Source: Oligoflexia bacterium (GTDB lineage: Bacteria; Bdellovibrionota_C; UBA2361; JBGSMV01). Taken from it: a stretch of DNA of 64,000 nt. The translations under genes were made by a program, and so were the position numbers. This document shows, piece by piece, positions 18,701-26,591 of the stretch (position 1 is the stretch's first letter; each line of letters starts with the position of its first letter). The DNA is taken from contig JAIBBU010000006.1 of the NCBI GenBank assembly GCA_019694515.1, forward strand, positions 62,001 through 126,000, read 5' to 3'. The notes beneath the pieces were generated by a model that worked only from the letters and a program-made list of their open reading frames with translations, was not told the origin of the DNA and did no database searches.

Positions 18701-19125
18701 TCGACTCTCGACAGGCTCCGAAGTGCACAAGGGTGGGGAATCTTGCCGGGGGTGCGCCGAATTGTGAGGCCCGTGCGGTGGGAACCGTACCGTTTGTGAA
18801 GCGATCGAGCGGTCTTGCGGGCGAAGGCAAACGGATAATCGGTGTCGTTTCGACCGCTCCCGGTGTCACGCTCGGCGGTTATGCCAGAAACGACCTGATC
18901 GAATATGGCTCTGTCCCGGTGGCCCTAGCCGGACGTGTCCCGCTCAAGGTCAATCTGGAGGGGGGGAATATCGACGTTGGCGACCGAATTACGGCCGCTT
19001 CGGAGGCTGGTGTTGGGCGCAAAGCTAATAGTGCCACAGAACAGGTGGTAGCGATCGCGCTTGAGCCGTACGAAGGGGGCGAGACCGAGCTGGGAAACGG
19101 CAAGATCCTGGCGCTCGTTAAATAG
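15748..19125 (+). CDS. Giant secreted tail-fibre-like repeat protein
   Basis: Encodes 1125 aa starting at ATG 15748 after GAGAGA, with a signal peptide (KLVCAVILLTLCVADAGA). The body is Gly/Ser/Thr-rich beta repeats of two kinds. A roughly 95-residue unit with GADTNYAALFSGGNVGIGT recurs about five times. A longer unit (KLYNVGG, TGVVAGSGLSGGG, LPAVSGANLTALNA, LGVGNGGTGASSL, LGTHTSGNY) occurs twice. These resemble phage tail-fibre shafts and large surface proteins of environmental bacteria. The C-terminal 180 residues form a distinct domain (DLAEQFPIDSD, DPGDIVMID, GVVSTAPGVTLGG, VALAGRVPLKVN, GDRITAASEAGVG). There is no S74 chaperone triad. The gene probably forms a unit with the Cys-rich gene upstream. 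A surface fibre is inferred. Confidence 0.78.
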   Translation: MKNLSKRRVKLVCAVILLTLCVADAGADTLCKNKKKGSVFSRPTNCKAGEVAIAPLRLSSSSTSAAAASVTGTDIVMSDTGAVSSGSDLNTGVAISVTRTGATGGTTNSSGMSINVSGDGGGDSTNLGLYVSTSGADTNYCAVFSGGNVGIGVSDPDEALEIAGRLHLGQTSAPSTTTDKLYNVGGDLFWNGQEISVGAGEAGTITGVVAGSGLSGGGVSGSVTLSVDAGTSANQVVKLDGSAALPAVSGANLTALNAASIASGTLSDSRLSSNVSLLGPSIGLSSEVSGTLGVGNGGTGASSLADLIALGTHTSGNYVQSVATTGGLSGGASGTEGAALSLSVDQSFSPTWSGEHSFTGGVNIGTTTSSVEELHLSGRMQIEPGSAPGVTTNKLYNVGGALFFNGQDLTNTALGGDITGVSNGDGLTGGGTSGDVTLAVDSGTTAGKILKLNGSAQIPAVSGALLTNLNASNLASGTISDGLLSSSVSKLGTDIDLSTSEVTGVLPTARGGTGATSLLNLITLGAHTTGNYIATLSGGTGISVAGSGSESAAGTVSIDQSFTPSWTGTHTFSGVTTDITTGTNEDFAIIPNGTGAVGIGTFSPSAKLSTVLSSTSTSGATQTGSSVAVTDTGIVNSGTDTTNGSTISVSRTGATGGTINTIGLDLGVTGDTGGTSTATGLNVSVSGADTNYAALFSGGNVGIGTSVPTARLETNLSSASVTAGTEIGSKITVNDSGVVPSGADSTSGLNVSVSRTGASGGTISSSGVSISVAGDSGGTSQTTGLDVTVSGADTNYAALFSGGHVGVGTTTPGARLDTVLSTSSASAGSQIGGRFTVSNSGNVASGTDTTTGLSLNVSRTGASGGTILSKGLEVTVVGDSGGGSTATGLNVAVSGADTNVAAVFSGGSVEIGTSNLASSANVPSGSMIIDNGALCLENGTNNCDNALRNAGSIYATDVSITAIDLAEQFPIDSDTELDPGDIVMIDSRQAPKCTRVGNLAGGAPNCEARAVGTVPFVKRSSGLAGEGKRIIGVVSTAPGVTLGGYARNDLIEYGSVPVALAGRVPLKVNLEGGNIDVGDRITAASEAGVGRKANSATEQVVAIALEPYEGGETELGNGKILALVK

Positions 19126-19135
19126 GCATCAATAC

Positions 19136-19228
19136 TGGACACCCACTTTCCGGGTTAGGCTATTTTCTAAAGATATTGAGTAGTTGCCCCCGCAGCTGTT
19201 ATCGTGGCGCCAGGAAAGTGGGTGTCCA
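19136..19228. repeat. 16-bp perfect inverted repeat with 61-nt spacer
   Basis: TGGACACCCACTTTCC (19136-19151) and its exact complement GGAAAGTGGGTGTCCA (19213-19228) flank 61 nt between two genes on the same strand. As RNA it could form a long-loop hairpin ending transcription of the upstream fibre gene, although no T-run follows. It could also be a dispersed palindromic element of REP type. The ribosome site of the next gene lies just outside it. Confidence 0.7.
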
Positions 19229-19260
19229 AAGTTGCCGTTTATATTTTGGGGAGGTCCAGC

Positions 19261-20376
19261 ATGTCGAGCACTAAACGAGTTGGTGTGCTTATCGCTAGTT
19301 TGATTTTCGCGGTATGTGCATGCGCCCAGGAATCAGCGGCTCCAAAAGTCAAAGTCGGCGTCACCTCGATCATGTCCGGCGACCTCGGGGTGCTGGGGCG
19401 AAATATTGCCGATACGGCGGAGACTTACAGGAAGCACTATCTCCGTCACCCCTTAGAGTTCGTATACGAAGACGCCAAGCTTTCAAGTGCCGATGGGCTT
19501 AGCGCCTATCAGAAATTGATTAATCTAGACAAAGTTGATCTGATCATCGGTGGCTGTAGCTCTAACGGCACGATGGCGGGGAAGGCCATTATTAACTCCA
19601 CCAAAACTCCTACGATTACCGTGGTTACAGGCGGGCGTAATATTGATGCGGCCGGGCCGTATATCTTCCGCATCGGTAATAGCGACATTCAAAATGGGAT
19701 TGAAGAAGCCGATGCATTTTATGCGGCGCAACTGACGCAGGTAGCGCTGCTGACCGAAGAAACTGAATACACCCAGGATATTGCGAGCGCATTTAAGGAG
19801 CGCTTCCTTAAGCTGGGAGGTAAACTGGTTTATGATGAAAATTTTACCCCCGGCATCTCCGATTTTCGCACCCAGATCTCTAAGATTAAACGCAGTGGCG
19901 CGCAGGGGATCTTCATTCCGACTCAGACCGGCACCGCGCTGGGCATCTTTGTAAAACAGTGGGTAGAGCAGGGAGGCTCCCGGCAGGTACCTATCCACAC
20001 CTCATTTGTGGCAGCTCCGAATGCTGATGCGCACAAGATTGCCGGCGATGCGATTGTCGGCATTAAATATATGGCACCAAAATATGATGGCAATTCGGCG
20101 CGTCTAAAGGAGTTCGTGGAGTTCTATCAGAAAGATCATGGGCATGCCCCACCGATCATGTTCCACACGGCCGGGACTGTAGATGCGCTCGATCTACTGC
20201 AGCGTTATCTGGATAAGTACAAACAGTACGATCGCGAGCGCTTCCAGAACTATCTGGTAACAGAGGTCAAGGACTACGACGGACTCATGGGACGCTTTTC
20301 CTTCGATGCTGACGGTAATTCGGCGCTGGGTTTCGAGCCGGCTGAGATTGCAACCAAGATGACCGGCGCCAAGTAA
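19261..20376 (+). CDS. ABC transporter substrate-binding protein, LivJ type
   Basis: Periplasmic binding protein of the branched-chain amino acid (Peripla_BP_6) fold, 371 aa. ATG 19261 follows GGGGAGG with six bases of spacing; the longer upstream frame lacks this. The signal peptide is KRVGVLIASLIFAVCACAQ, cleaved by signal peptidase I or possibly lipidated at one of two Cys. The mature part opens KVGVTSIMSGDLGVLGRN, shows the first-domain turn DKVDLIIGGCSSNGT and the second-domain segments FVAAPNADAHKIAGD and GRFSFDADG. No permease or ATPase genes adjoin, so it is an orphan. A relative lies at 61775-62875. The ligand cannot be predicted. Confidence 0.85.
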   Translation: MSSTKRVGVLIASLIFAVCACAQESAAPKVKVGVTSIMSGDLGVLGRNIADTAETYRKHYLRHPLEFVYEDAKLSSADGLSAYQKLINLDKVDLIIGGCSSNGTMAGKAIINSTKTPTITVVTGGRNIDAAGPYIFRIGNSDIQNGIEEADAFYAAQLTQVALLTEETEYTQDIASAFKERFLKLGGKLVYDENFTPGISDFRTQISKIKRSGAQGIFIPTQTGTALGIFVKQWVEQGGSRQVPIHTSFVAAPNADAHKIAGDAIVGIKYMAPKYDGNSARLKEFVEFYQKDHGHAPPIMFHTAGTVDALDLLQRYLDKYKQYDRERFQNYLVTEVKDYDGLMGRFSFDADGNSALGFEPAEIATKMTGAK

Positions 20377-20506
20377 GCTCCAAGCACGCCCCTATTGAAG
20401 ATATTTTATCTCAAATCGTGTAGGGCATTCTCCTAATTTCTTCTGCTTCTGCTTACGCCTGGCTCTGTCATTACGGTACGTGTTGGGTGATGCGAGGTCA
20501 GATTCT

Positions 20507-20739
20507 CTGTAATTGCGAGCGAAGCGAAGCAATACCCACCATTATGTCGAAGGAGGGTTTGTTCTTTGGCGATTGCAAAAGTTTCTTACAGACATACAAG
20601 CTACGGCCGATGACTGGAAATTGCGCAGGAAATTCTCCTAGCTTTTTCTGTGCAGAGACCATTCCGACTTAGAGTTAGGGTTTGCCCGCCTCCGCTAATG
20701 CTACGGCGTGGCAGGCGTTCGCTCCGCTCGCAATGACAG
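20507..20739. mobile_element. MITE-like element, copy A
   Basis: A 233-bp non-coding element bounded by CTGTAATTGCGAGCGAAGCG (20507-20526) and its imperfect complement ending GCTCGCAATGACAG (20726-20739). The interior includes GTTAGGGTTTGCCCGCC and a GC-rich near-palindrome at 20682-20720. Copy B (30025-30269) is the same element in opposite orientation with clear internal similarity over its full length. Copy C (49376-49562) shares the ends but has a different centre. No transposase is encoded. Confidence 0.75.
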
Positions 20740-21055
20740 ATCAAAGCGTCCTTGCAGGAACCTTCATCAACAGCGCAGCAGTTCTGTCCCCGAATTGCGT
20801 AACCCCTGCAGCCCGAACGGACCATGGGCGGCAGTACTGCGAAACGCTTGGAATTGCGATAACCCCGACCTTCGCTGCGGCAAGCGGGCGTGCCCTCGGA
20901 GACTTGAAATATTCAGTAGTTACAACGGTGACACAATTTGTCGCCAGCTGGGTAATCCTTTACACACTTTCTAAAGGCTAGCGCATCTAACCCCTTAGAG
21001 TTACCAGGCCGTGGCTATGGCACGGATGGTGCTTATACAAGAGGTGAACGTTGAC
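20740..21055. other. Gene-poor stretch before the pilin gene
   Basis: About 316 bp between MITE copy A and the pilin start. A frame is open across part of it but has no recognisable motif or ribosome site. TGTCCCCGAATTGC at 20787-20800 also occurs just after MITE copy C. The pilin promoter probably lies near TTTACACACTTTCTAAAG (about 20959-20976). Confidence 0.4.
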
Positions 21056-21412
21056 GTGGTGGGGTTTGTGAGAGAGCAGGGATTTACGTTAGTTGAGCTG
21101 TTGGTCGTTATGGCCATTGTGGGAGTGTTGGCGGCGATCGCTTTGCCGCAGTATGCCGAGAGTAAGGGCCAGGCCTTCGACAGCCGTGCCGAGACCGATT
21201 TGAAAAATGTGGCTTCGGCCGAAGAGGCCTACTTTGTCAATCATAACCAGTACCGAAGCTGCACTGCGTTTAACTGTCATGTGCTGCTGGAGGGTCTGCA
21301 TTCGCTCTCGAATGGAGTCCAGCTGCAGGTTACCGCTACGGCCACTACGTTTACCGCCACGGCTACCCATCCTCAGGGGACCGGCAAAGTTTATCACTGG
21401 CCGCAATATTGA
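21056..21412 (+). CDS. Type IV pilin-like protein
   Basis: Encodes 118 aa from GTG 21056, which sits after GAGGTGAA and gives a short basic leader VVGFVREQG. The prepilin cleavage and N-methylation motif G|FTLVELLVVMAIVGVLAAIALPQY follows, with Glu at +5. The open frame extends to 21011, so the start is not certain. The remaining 85 residues contain the pilin-type segment AETDLKNVASAEEAYFVNHNQY and a Cys pair (CTAFNC). It could be a major PilA-type pilin or a minor pseudopilin. No assembly genes are nearby, so it is an orphan relying on machinery encoded elsewhere. Confidence 0.85.
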   Translation: MVGFVREQGFTLVELLVVMAIVGVLAAIALPQYAESKGQAFDSRAETDLKNVASAEEAYFVNHNQYRSCTAFNCHVLLEGLHSLSNGVQLQVTATATTFTATATHPQGTGKVYHWPQY

Positions 21413-21481
21413 TTAGAGCTAAGCAGCGATCCTGAGTCGCAATTCCACAATTTGTCGCGCGCTTATCAACACTACTTTGCT

Positions 21482-22603
21482 TCAGTTGTGGGCTTCCGTC
21501 TTACCAATAAGAATACCTCCTCGGCCGTTCTCCGGAAGAGCAAGCGAAAATACGCATTGGGTGGAAAGGTTCGCAACGACCGTGGCAGCGCGTGCCTCTG
21601 TAAGCACATGTGAAACTGGGTCAACAACGAACATGCCCATACTGTCACGATAATCTGCCAGCAAGATGCGGCCCCCTTGCATAGCGATATGGTAAAGTCC
21701 GCCGCCTTGTCTGTAATCGAGCATGCGCGGTGCAGTTTTGAAGAGATGGTTTAACCCACCAGCCGCCCATCTGAAGAAATGCAGATCGCCATCTCTTGTC
21801 CCCAGTGCCAGCAAATTCAGAGCAGGATCGAAGCCCAGGCAGGTGGCGGATCGCCAAAGTAGATCGCGGTTCTGTCTGATCTCAGTTAGCTTGGTCGCGG
21901 TCCCGGTTTCGTGCAACTCCAGTACTCGGAGGGAGCGAGAATCCTTGTAATCGTAAATGCGATGGCCATGCCCCCGGTAGGCCGGCCCAACAATGCAATA
22001 AATCTGCTTATTATCCGGTGCAAAAGCGATCGCTTTCACTTCAAGCGGTTTTACCACCAATGGAATATGACGATATAGGGGCTGAGCGATCGAAAGCTCC
22101 GCCAGGGTTGGGAGCTGGGTGCTTTTCGCGAGAGCCTGATCCGATAGGTCGTAGACGGTGATCCGCGCCCCGCTGGCTACCAATAACCTGGAGCCGTCGG
22201 AGCTGATCGCCGTAAGAGGGCGGAGCTTGGCTCTTAAATCCGGATTGGAGGCGCGCCATTCGCTTGTGCCGATTCGCGCGATGACTTCTTTGTGCGTCAG
22301 ATCAACTTCGGTCGGAGGCGCTTCGCCATTACGAAGATATCGAAGCCCACTGCGAACGTCGCCGAAGGCCTCAGCGATCGCTGGATCGGTTAGACTGAAT
22401 CGCATGCGAGCGCGAATTCCACTAGTGATGCGCGACAGATCAGAAGCAACAGTCGCTAATAAATCGTGGGCGCCAGGCTCGCCCGACCGGGCAAGTTCAG
22501 TCAGCTCCGCGATCGAGCCGGTCAACGCATTGGTCTGCGGGGCTACATCATTGAGTGCTAGAGGTGGTGTGCCGGAAGGCTCACGTGCGGATACAGCTTT
22601 CAT
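21482..22603 (-). CDS. Predicted beta-propeller protein, function unknown
   Basis: Encodes 373 aa. Residues 1-35 are Pro/Ala/Thr-rich and likely disordered, residues 35-115 are helical, and from about 125 on there are repeated beta-strand segments typical of WD40/YVTN-like blades: LTAISSDGSRLLVASGARITVYDL, KAIAFAPDNKQIYCIVG, CLGFDPALNLLALGTRDGDLHFF and GGLYHIAMQGGRILLAD. There is no signal peptide or transmembrane helix, so it is predicted to stay in the cytoplasm or use a non-Sec route. No family is recognised with certainty. It stands alone between the pilin gene and the ALDH operon. Confidence 0.6.
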   Translation of the reverse strand: MKAVSAREPSGTPPLALNDVAPQTNALTGSIAELTELARSGEPGAHDLLATVASDLSRITSGIRARMRFSLTDPAIAEAFGDVRSGLRYLRNGEAPPTEVDLTHKEVIARIGTSEWRASNPDLRAKLRPLTAISSDGSRLLVASGARITVYDLSDQALAKSTQLPTLAELSIAQPLYRHIPLVVKPLEVKAIAFAPDNKQIYCIVGPAYRGHGHRIYDYKDSRSLRVLELHETGTATKLTEIRQNRDLLWRSATCLGFDPALNLLALGTRDGDLHFFRWAAGGLNHLFKTAPRMLDYRQGGGLYHIAMQGGRILLADYRDSMGMFVVDPVSHVLTEARAATVVANLSTQCVFSLALPENGRGGILIGKTEAHN

Positions 22604-22640
22604 AACGACTCCTTAACAACAAGTCAGTTTAAATTGAAAT

Positions 22641-23561
22641 CTAGAGCCCGATCGGATGCCAGGTGGTCTTAACCTCTTGGGTAGCCAAAATCGTGTAGGG
22701 GCTCTGACGTTCCTCGCTCTGCCAATCAGAATTCTCCTCAATCACTACCCGCTTTAGATTTTCCGCCGCCTCCAGTTGAACCGTGCGAATCTCTTCCGCG
22801 TCGGAGCCGCAATAGACTAGCGCGTTCACATCCATATGACTGGCAAAGTGCTTTAGCAGCTCTTTACGGGTCCCGGTCAAAATATTAATTACTCCGGCGG
22901 GCAGATCGGAGGTGTGCAAGACCTCGCTGAAGGTGATCGCGGCCAGCGGCTTTGAGTGGGAGGCTAGTACCACAACACTATTTCCGCCGGCCACGGCCGG
23001 AGCTACCACCGAGATCAGCCCCAACAAACCCGAATCTTCCGGCGCGAGGAGAGCGGCCACGCCTGTAGGCTCCAGCATTGAAAAGTTGAAATGCGACGAT
23101 GCCACCGGGTTGACACTGCTAAAAACCTGCTGAAACTTATCAGCCCAGCCCGCATAATAGATCAATCGATCGACGGCCATTGCGGTTTCGGTCTCAGCCT
23201 CACTCCGTGACGCACCAAGCGTCTCCAATTCTTCAATGAACTGCGCTCGGCGTCCCTCCAACATCTCAGCCATGCGATACAGGATCTGTCCGCGGTTGTA
23301 CGCTGTGCGCCCCGCCCAGCCCGGGAAAGCCTTGCGCGCCGCCACCACGGCGTTCCGGAAGTCCTTACGAGAACCAAGCTGCACATTGGCGATCGACTCT
23401 CCGTTCGCGCTAGTTAGGGCATAGTAACGCTCCGACTCCGATCGCGGGAACTTTCCGTCGATAAAGAGCTTATAGGTTTTCAGTACCGGCAGCCGCTCTT
23501 GGCGCGCCGCGGCGCGATCTTTTAGATCGACAACTTCTGCTTTTCGTTCTGCTTTGCTCAT
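22641..23561 (-). CDS. Truncated ALDH-fold protein (second half of a split ALDH16)
   Basis: The 306 aa match the NAD-binding half of an aldehyde dehydrogenase (YKLFIDGKFPRSESERYY, VVAARKAFPGWAGRTAYNRGQILYRMAEML, YYAGWADKF, PTGVAALLAPEDSGLLGLISVVAPAVAGGNSVVVLAS, LPAGVINILTG). It lacks the catalytic Glu and Cys segments. ALDH16 enzymes carry exactly such a truncated, non-catalytic second ALDH domain. Here it is a separate gene directly after the complete ALDH (9-bp gap), so it is probably a structural partner and not a decayed gene: the frame is clean and ends at a normal stop. Confidence 0.85.
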   Translation of the reverse strand: MSKAERKAEVVDLKDRAAARQERLPVLKTYKLFIDGKFPRSESERYYALTSANGESIANVQLGSRKDFRNAVVAARKAFPGWAGRTAYNRGQILYRMAEMLEGRRAQFIEELETLGASRSEAETETAMAVDRLIYYAGWADKFQQVFSSVNPVASSHFNFSMLEPTGVAALLAPEDSGLLGLISVVAPAVAGGNSVVVLASHSKPLAAITFSEVLHTSDLPAGVINILTGTRKELLKHFASHMDVNALVYCGSDAEEIRTVQLEAAENLKRVVIEENSDWQSEERQSPYTILATQEVKTTWHPIGL

Positions 23562-23570
23562 AAAACTCTC

Positions 23571-25034
23571 TTAGTTGTACTGAATGTATGGCTGCAGCCC
23601 ATGTAAGCCGCCCTCGCGTCCCATGCCGCTCTCCTTGTAGCCACCGAAGGGGGCGCTGGGGTCGAACTTGTTGTAGGTATTGGCCCACACCACGCCGCAG
23701 CGCAGCGCATTCGAGACCTTAAAGATCTTGGAGCCCTTGTCGGTCCAAACTCCGCCTGAGAGTCCATAGGGGGTGTTGTTAGCCCGGCTGATCGCCTCTT
23801 CGGGAGTCCTGAAGGTTTGGACCGAGAGCACCGGCCCAAAGATCTCCTCCTGGACGATACGCTGCGACTGTGAGCAGTGCAGGAACAGGGTGGGTTTGCA
23901 GAAAAATCCCTTCTTGGGGAGCTTACACGAGCTCTGATAAAGCTCCGCGCCTTCGGCCACGCCGATCTTGAGGTATGCGCTGATTTTATCGAGCTGCATC
24001 TTGGAATTAATCGCTCCGATGTCAGTGTTCTTATCCAGCGGGTCGCCTACGATCAATGTTTCCAGGCGGTCTTTTAGCTTCCTAATCACAGTGTCATAAA
24101 CTGATTCCTGCACGAAGAGCCGCGAACCAGCGCAGCACACATGCCCCTGATTGAAGAAGATGCCATTAACGATCCCCTCGACAGCTTGATCAATCGCGGC
24201 ATCCTCAAAAATGATGTTAGCGGCCTTGCCGCCAAGCTCCAGGGTATAACGTTTTCTTGAGCCGGCGATGGCACGTTGAATTAGCTTTCCAACTTCAGTC
24301 GATCCGGTAAAAGCGATCTTGTCCAGCCCCGGATGATTCACCAACGCTGCGCCTGTAGCGCCGGCTCCGGTGACGATATTTACCACGCCTGGCGGCAAAT
24401 CAGCGGCCTGAATTAACTCCGCCAGTTTCAGTGCGGTGAGGGGGGTAGTCTCCGCCGGTTTCAGCACCACTGTATTTCCCGCCGCCAGGGCCGGTGCGAT
24501 CTTCCAGGCCGCCATCAGCAAGGGAAAGTTCCAGGGGATGATCTGTCCAGCCACCCCGATGGGGCGCGGGGTCTTCCCCGGGAAAGCGTACCTTATCTTA
24601 TCGGCCCACCCGGCGTAGTAGAAGAAATGCGCAATCGCAAGCGGTACATCAACATCGCGCGATTCTCTAATGGTCTTGCCTCCATCCAAGCTCTCGATCA
24701 CCGCAAATTCACGGGCGCGCTCCTGCATCATGCGCGCCAAACGGTAAATATACTTGCCGCGCTCGGATGCTCTAAGTTTAGACCAGCTCTTATCCAAAGC
24801 CGCTCTCGCTGCCACGACCGCTTTATCAACATCTTCGCTCGAACCCTCAGCCACCTCGCTAAGTTTTTCCTCGGTGGCCGGATTGATCGTTTCAAAATAC
24901 CTGCCCTTGGCGGGGGCTACAAATTCGCCGCCGATAAAGTGCTCATAGCGCGCATTAATTTTAATATGTTCCTTGCCTTCCGGCGCCGGCGCATATTCCC
25001 ACGAAGTTTTGAAATCTAAACTTTTTGGATCCAT
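23571..25034 (-). CDS. Aldehyde dehydrogenase, catalytic
   Basis: NAD(P)-dependent aldehyde dehydrogenase, 487 aa. The family motifs are IPWNFPLLMAAWKIAPALAAGNTVVLKP, FTGSTEVGK, the catalytic Glu in LELGGKAANIIF, the catalytic Cys in GHVCCAGSR, and EEIFGPVLSV. It lies six bases after deoC and nine before the truncated ALDH. DeoC releases acetaldehyde and glyceraldehyde-3-phosphate from deoxyribose-5-phosphate. I infer that this enzyme oxidises the acetaldehyde (or a related aldehyde) together with its partner. The start ATG at 25034 gives the usual short N-terminal tail before the cofactor domain. Confidence 0.92.
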   Translation of the reverse strand: MDPKSLDFKTSWEYAPAPEGKEHIKINARYEHFIGGEFVAPAKGRYFETINPATEEKLSEVAEGSSEDVDKAVVAARAALDKSWSKLRASERGKYIYRLARMMQERAREFAVIESLDGGKTIRESRDVDVPLAIAHFFYYAGWADKIRYAFPGKTPRPIGVAGQIIPWNFPLLMAAWKIAPALAAGNTVVLKPAETTPLTALKLAELIQAADLPPGVVNIVTGAGATGAALVNHPGLDKIAFTGSTEVGKLIQRAIAGSRKRYTLELGGKAANIIFEDAAIDQAVEGIVNGIFFNQGHVCCAGSRLFVQESVYDTVIRKLKDRLETLIVGDPLDKNTDIGAINSKMQLDKISAYLKIGVAEGAELYQSSCKLPKKGFFCKPTLFLHCSQSQRIVQEEIFGPVLSVQTFRTPEEAISRANNTPYGLSGGVWTDKGSKIFKVSNALRCGVVWANTYNKFDPSAPFGGYKESGMGREGGLHGLQPYIQYN

Positions 25035-25040
25035 TTCCTG

Positions 25041-25961
25041 CTATTCCATCGAGAAGTAATCAATTGACTGGTATGCCCCGGTTTGTTCTTTCACGAGTTG
25101 CATCAAAATATCGTTGGCCAGCTTGCTTGCCCCAAAACGAAATAGATCCGGAGTCAGCCAGGCCTCGCCCAACGTTTCACGCAGCATTACTAAATAGTGC
25201 AGCGCCTGCTTTGCGGTTGCGATCCCGCCGGCCGGTTTCATGCCGATCTTTTTCCCCGTGGCGTAATAGAAATCTCTAATTGCCTCCAGCATAACCAGAG
25301 TTACCTGTGGCGTGGCAGCCGGTTGGACCTTGCCGGTAGAGGTCTTAATGAAGTCGGCCCCAGCGTGCATAGCGATATCTGAGGCGCGCCGGACATTATC
25401 GAGAGTGTTGAGCTCGCCCGTTTCCAAAATCACTTTTAAATGCGCTTTACCGCAGGCTTCTTTGACGGCCGCGATCTCATCGGCGACGTAATCATAGTCG
25501 CCCTCGAAGAATTTGCCGCGGGAGATCACCATGTCGATCTCGTCGGCGCCATCCGCTACGAACTGCCGCGTCTCGATCAATTTGGTTTTGAGGGGGGCCA
25601 TGCCACTGGGAAATGCGGTCGAGACCGCAGCGATGTGAATCTTGGTGCCTTTCAGCACCTCTTTGGCAACTTTGACGAGCGGCCCGTATACACAAACGGC
25701 GCCGACGTGCGGCAGCTCCGGCATAGTCTCCAGAAGATTCTTGGCTTTATGGCAGAGCTGTCTAACCCGTTCAGGGGTGTCATGCGCGCTGAGGGTAGTA
25801 AGGTCCAACATGCTGAGGGCCAATTTCAGGGCTTGAACCTTGGAAGATTTCTTGATGCTGCGCTTGCTAAAGCGCGATACGCGCTCATCGATCCCAACCT
25901 CGTCAATCGGGACGAACTGTGGCGGCAGCGTGACGGCTAAGGCGGCGTTATTTCTCGGCAT
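25041..25961 (-). CDS. deoC: Deoxyribose-phosphate aldolase (DeoC)
   Basis: Class I aldolase cleaving 2-deoxyribose-5-phosphate to acetaldehyde and glyceraldehyde-3-phosphate in nucleoside catabolism. The 306 aa form a TIM barrel preceded by a 50-residue N-terminal extension, as in the longer DeoC subgroup. Visible signatures are LDLTTLSAHDTPERV, GAVCVYGP, VSTAFPSG, ADEIDMVISRGKFFEGDYDYVADEI, KVILETGEL and the Schiff-base Lys in ADFIKTSTGK, then IGMKPAGGI. It is the first gene of the deoC-aldh-aldh' operon. The region 25962-26087 upstream is a divergent promoter region. Confidence 0.93.
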   Translation of the reverse strand: MPRNNAALAVTLPPQFVPIDEVGIDERVSRFSKRSIKKSSKVQALKLALSMLDLTTLSAHDTPERVRQLCHKAKNLLETMPELPHVGAVCVYGPLVKVAKEVLKGTKIHIAAVSTAFPSGMAPLKTKLIETRQFVADGADEIDMVISRGKFFEGDYDYVADEIAAVKEACGKAHLKVILETGELNTLDNVRRASDIAMHAGADFIKTSTGKVQPAATPQVTLVMLEAIRDFYYATGKKIGMKPAGGIATAKQALHYLVMLRETLGEAWLTPDLFRFGASKLANDILMQLVKEQTGAYQSIDYFSME

Positions 25962-26087
25962 AGGCGGGCTATAATACTACATTGCGGGGAGAAGACAAAA
26001 AGCGCATTTGAGCAAAAAACCGCCATTTTTGTTGATTAGCGGGGCACTTTGCCTATACTGCCTTTGATTCTCAAGGTCCCATTTAGC

Positions 26088-26576
26088 ATGCACAGTAAGA
26101 AGATTTCCTTAAATTCTTTGAGAGCTACGGCGCTCCGCCTGCATCGTGAGCAGGAGGAGCAAGATGGTGATGCGGCGACCTCGGGAGATCTCGTTCCAGA
26201 TGACCAGACCGCGGAGCTGCTGGATAGCATTGAGGGTTGTGCGACCGTAGGGGACCAGGATCTCTCGATTGCCTGTGATCATTTCAGAATCCCATATGTA
26301 GCGCACTGGGAAGCGGAGGAGGGGCCGGCCGCAGTTCCTGAAGCTGTTAAGAAGCAGCTCTATGGCAAGCGCTTTGACCCGGGACTCACGATTTTTTATG
26401 ACGGAAAACAGTGCTTGGTGACGCGCCTGGAGGTTTTCCACAAGCCGGTTACCGGTTCTCCGGAACGCGCCCTGTTGGCCTACCTGTCGCAAAATCTGAG
26501 GGAGAGCATTTTGCCGGGTAGCGAATTCCAGGTGCTGCACCTAATTGACGCCGCGCTGGTCGATTTCAGTAACTAA
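26088..26576 (+). CDS. Hypothetical protein, tandem paralogue 1
   Basis: Encodes 162 aa from ATG 26088, chosen because the sequence HSKKISLNSLRATALRLHRE then aligns with the N-terminus of the next gene. A TTG at 26049 would add 13 residues. Shared landmarks with the neighbour are the opening KISL-x-x-LRA, the middle LS-[IL]-ACD, IPY, QLYGK, PGL and CLV, and the end LIDAALVDFSN. The first 60 residues are charged and variable; the rest looks alpha/beta. It has no signal peptide or known motif. Probably a cytoplasmic pair of duplicated proteins of unknown function. Confidence 0.7.
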   Translation: MHSKKISLNSLRATALRLHREQEEQDGDAATSGDLVPDDQTAELLDSIEGCATVGDQDLSIACDHFRIPYVAHWEAEEGPAAVPEAVKKQLYGKRFDPGLTIFYDGKQCLVTRLEVFHKPVTGSPERALLAYLSQNLRESILPGSEFQVLHLIDAALVDFSN

Positions 26577-26591
26577 TAGTTCGGACTGCAG

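Noticed and set aside
15748..19125. Prophage tail-fibre gene
   Set aside because: It has a Sec signal peptide and lies next to other exported proteins. No other phage structural, lysis or replication genes are nearby.
20682..20981. 99-codon plus-strand frame after MITE copy A
   Set aside because: It begins inside the MITE, has no ribosome site and shows no protein family features.
22641..23561. Frameshifted aldehyde dehydrogenase
   Set aside because: The frame is clean with normal start and stop, and a truncated second ALDH domain is expected for ALDH16-type partners.
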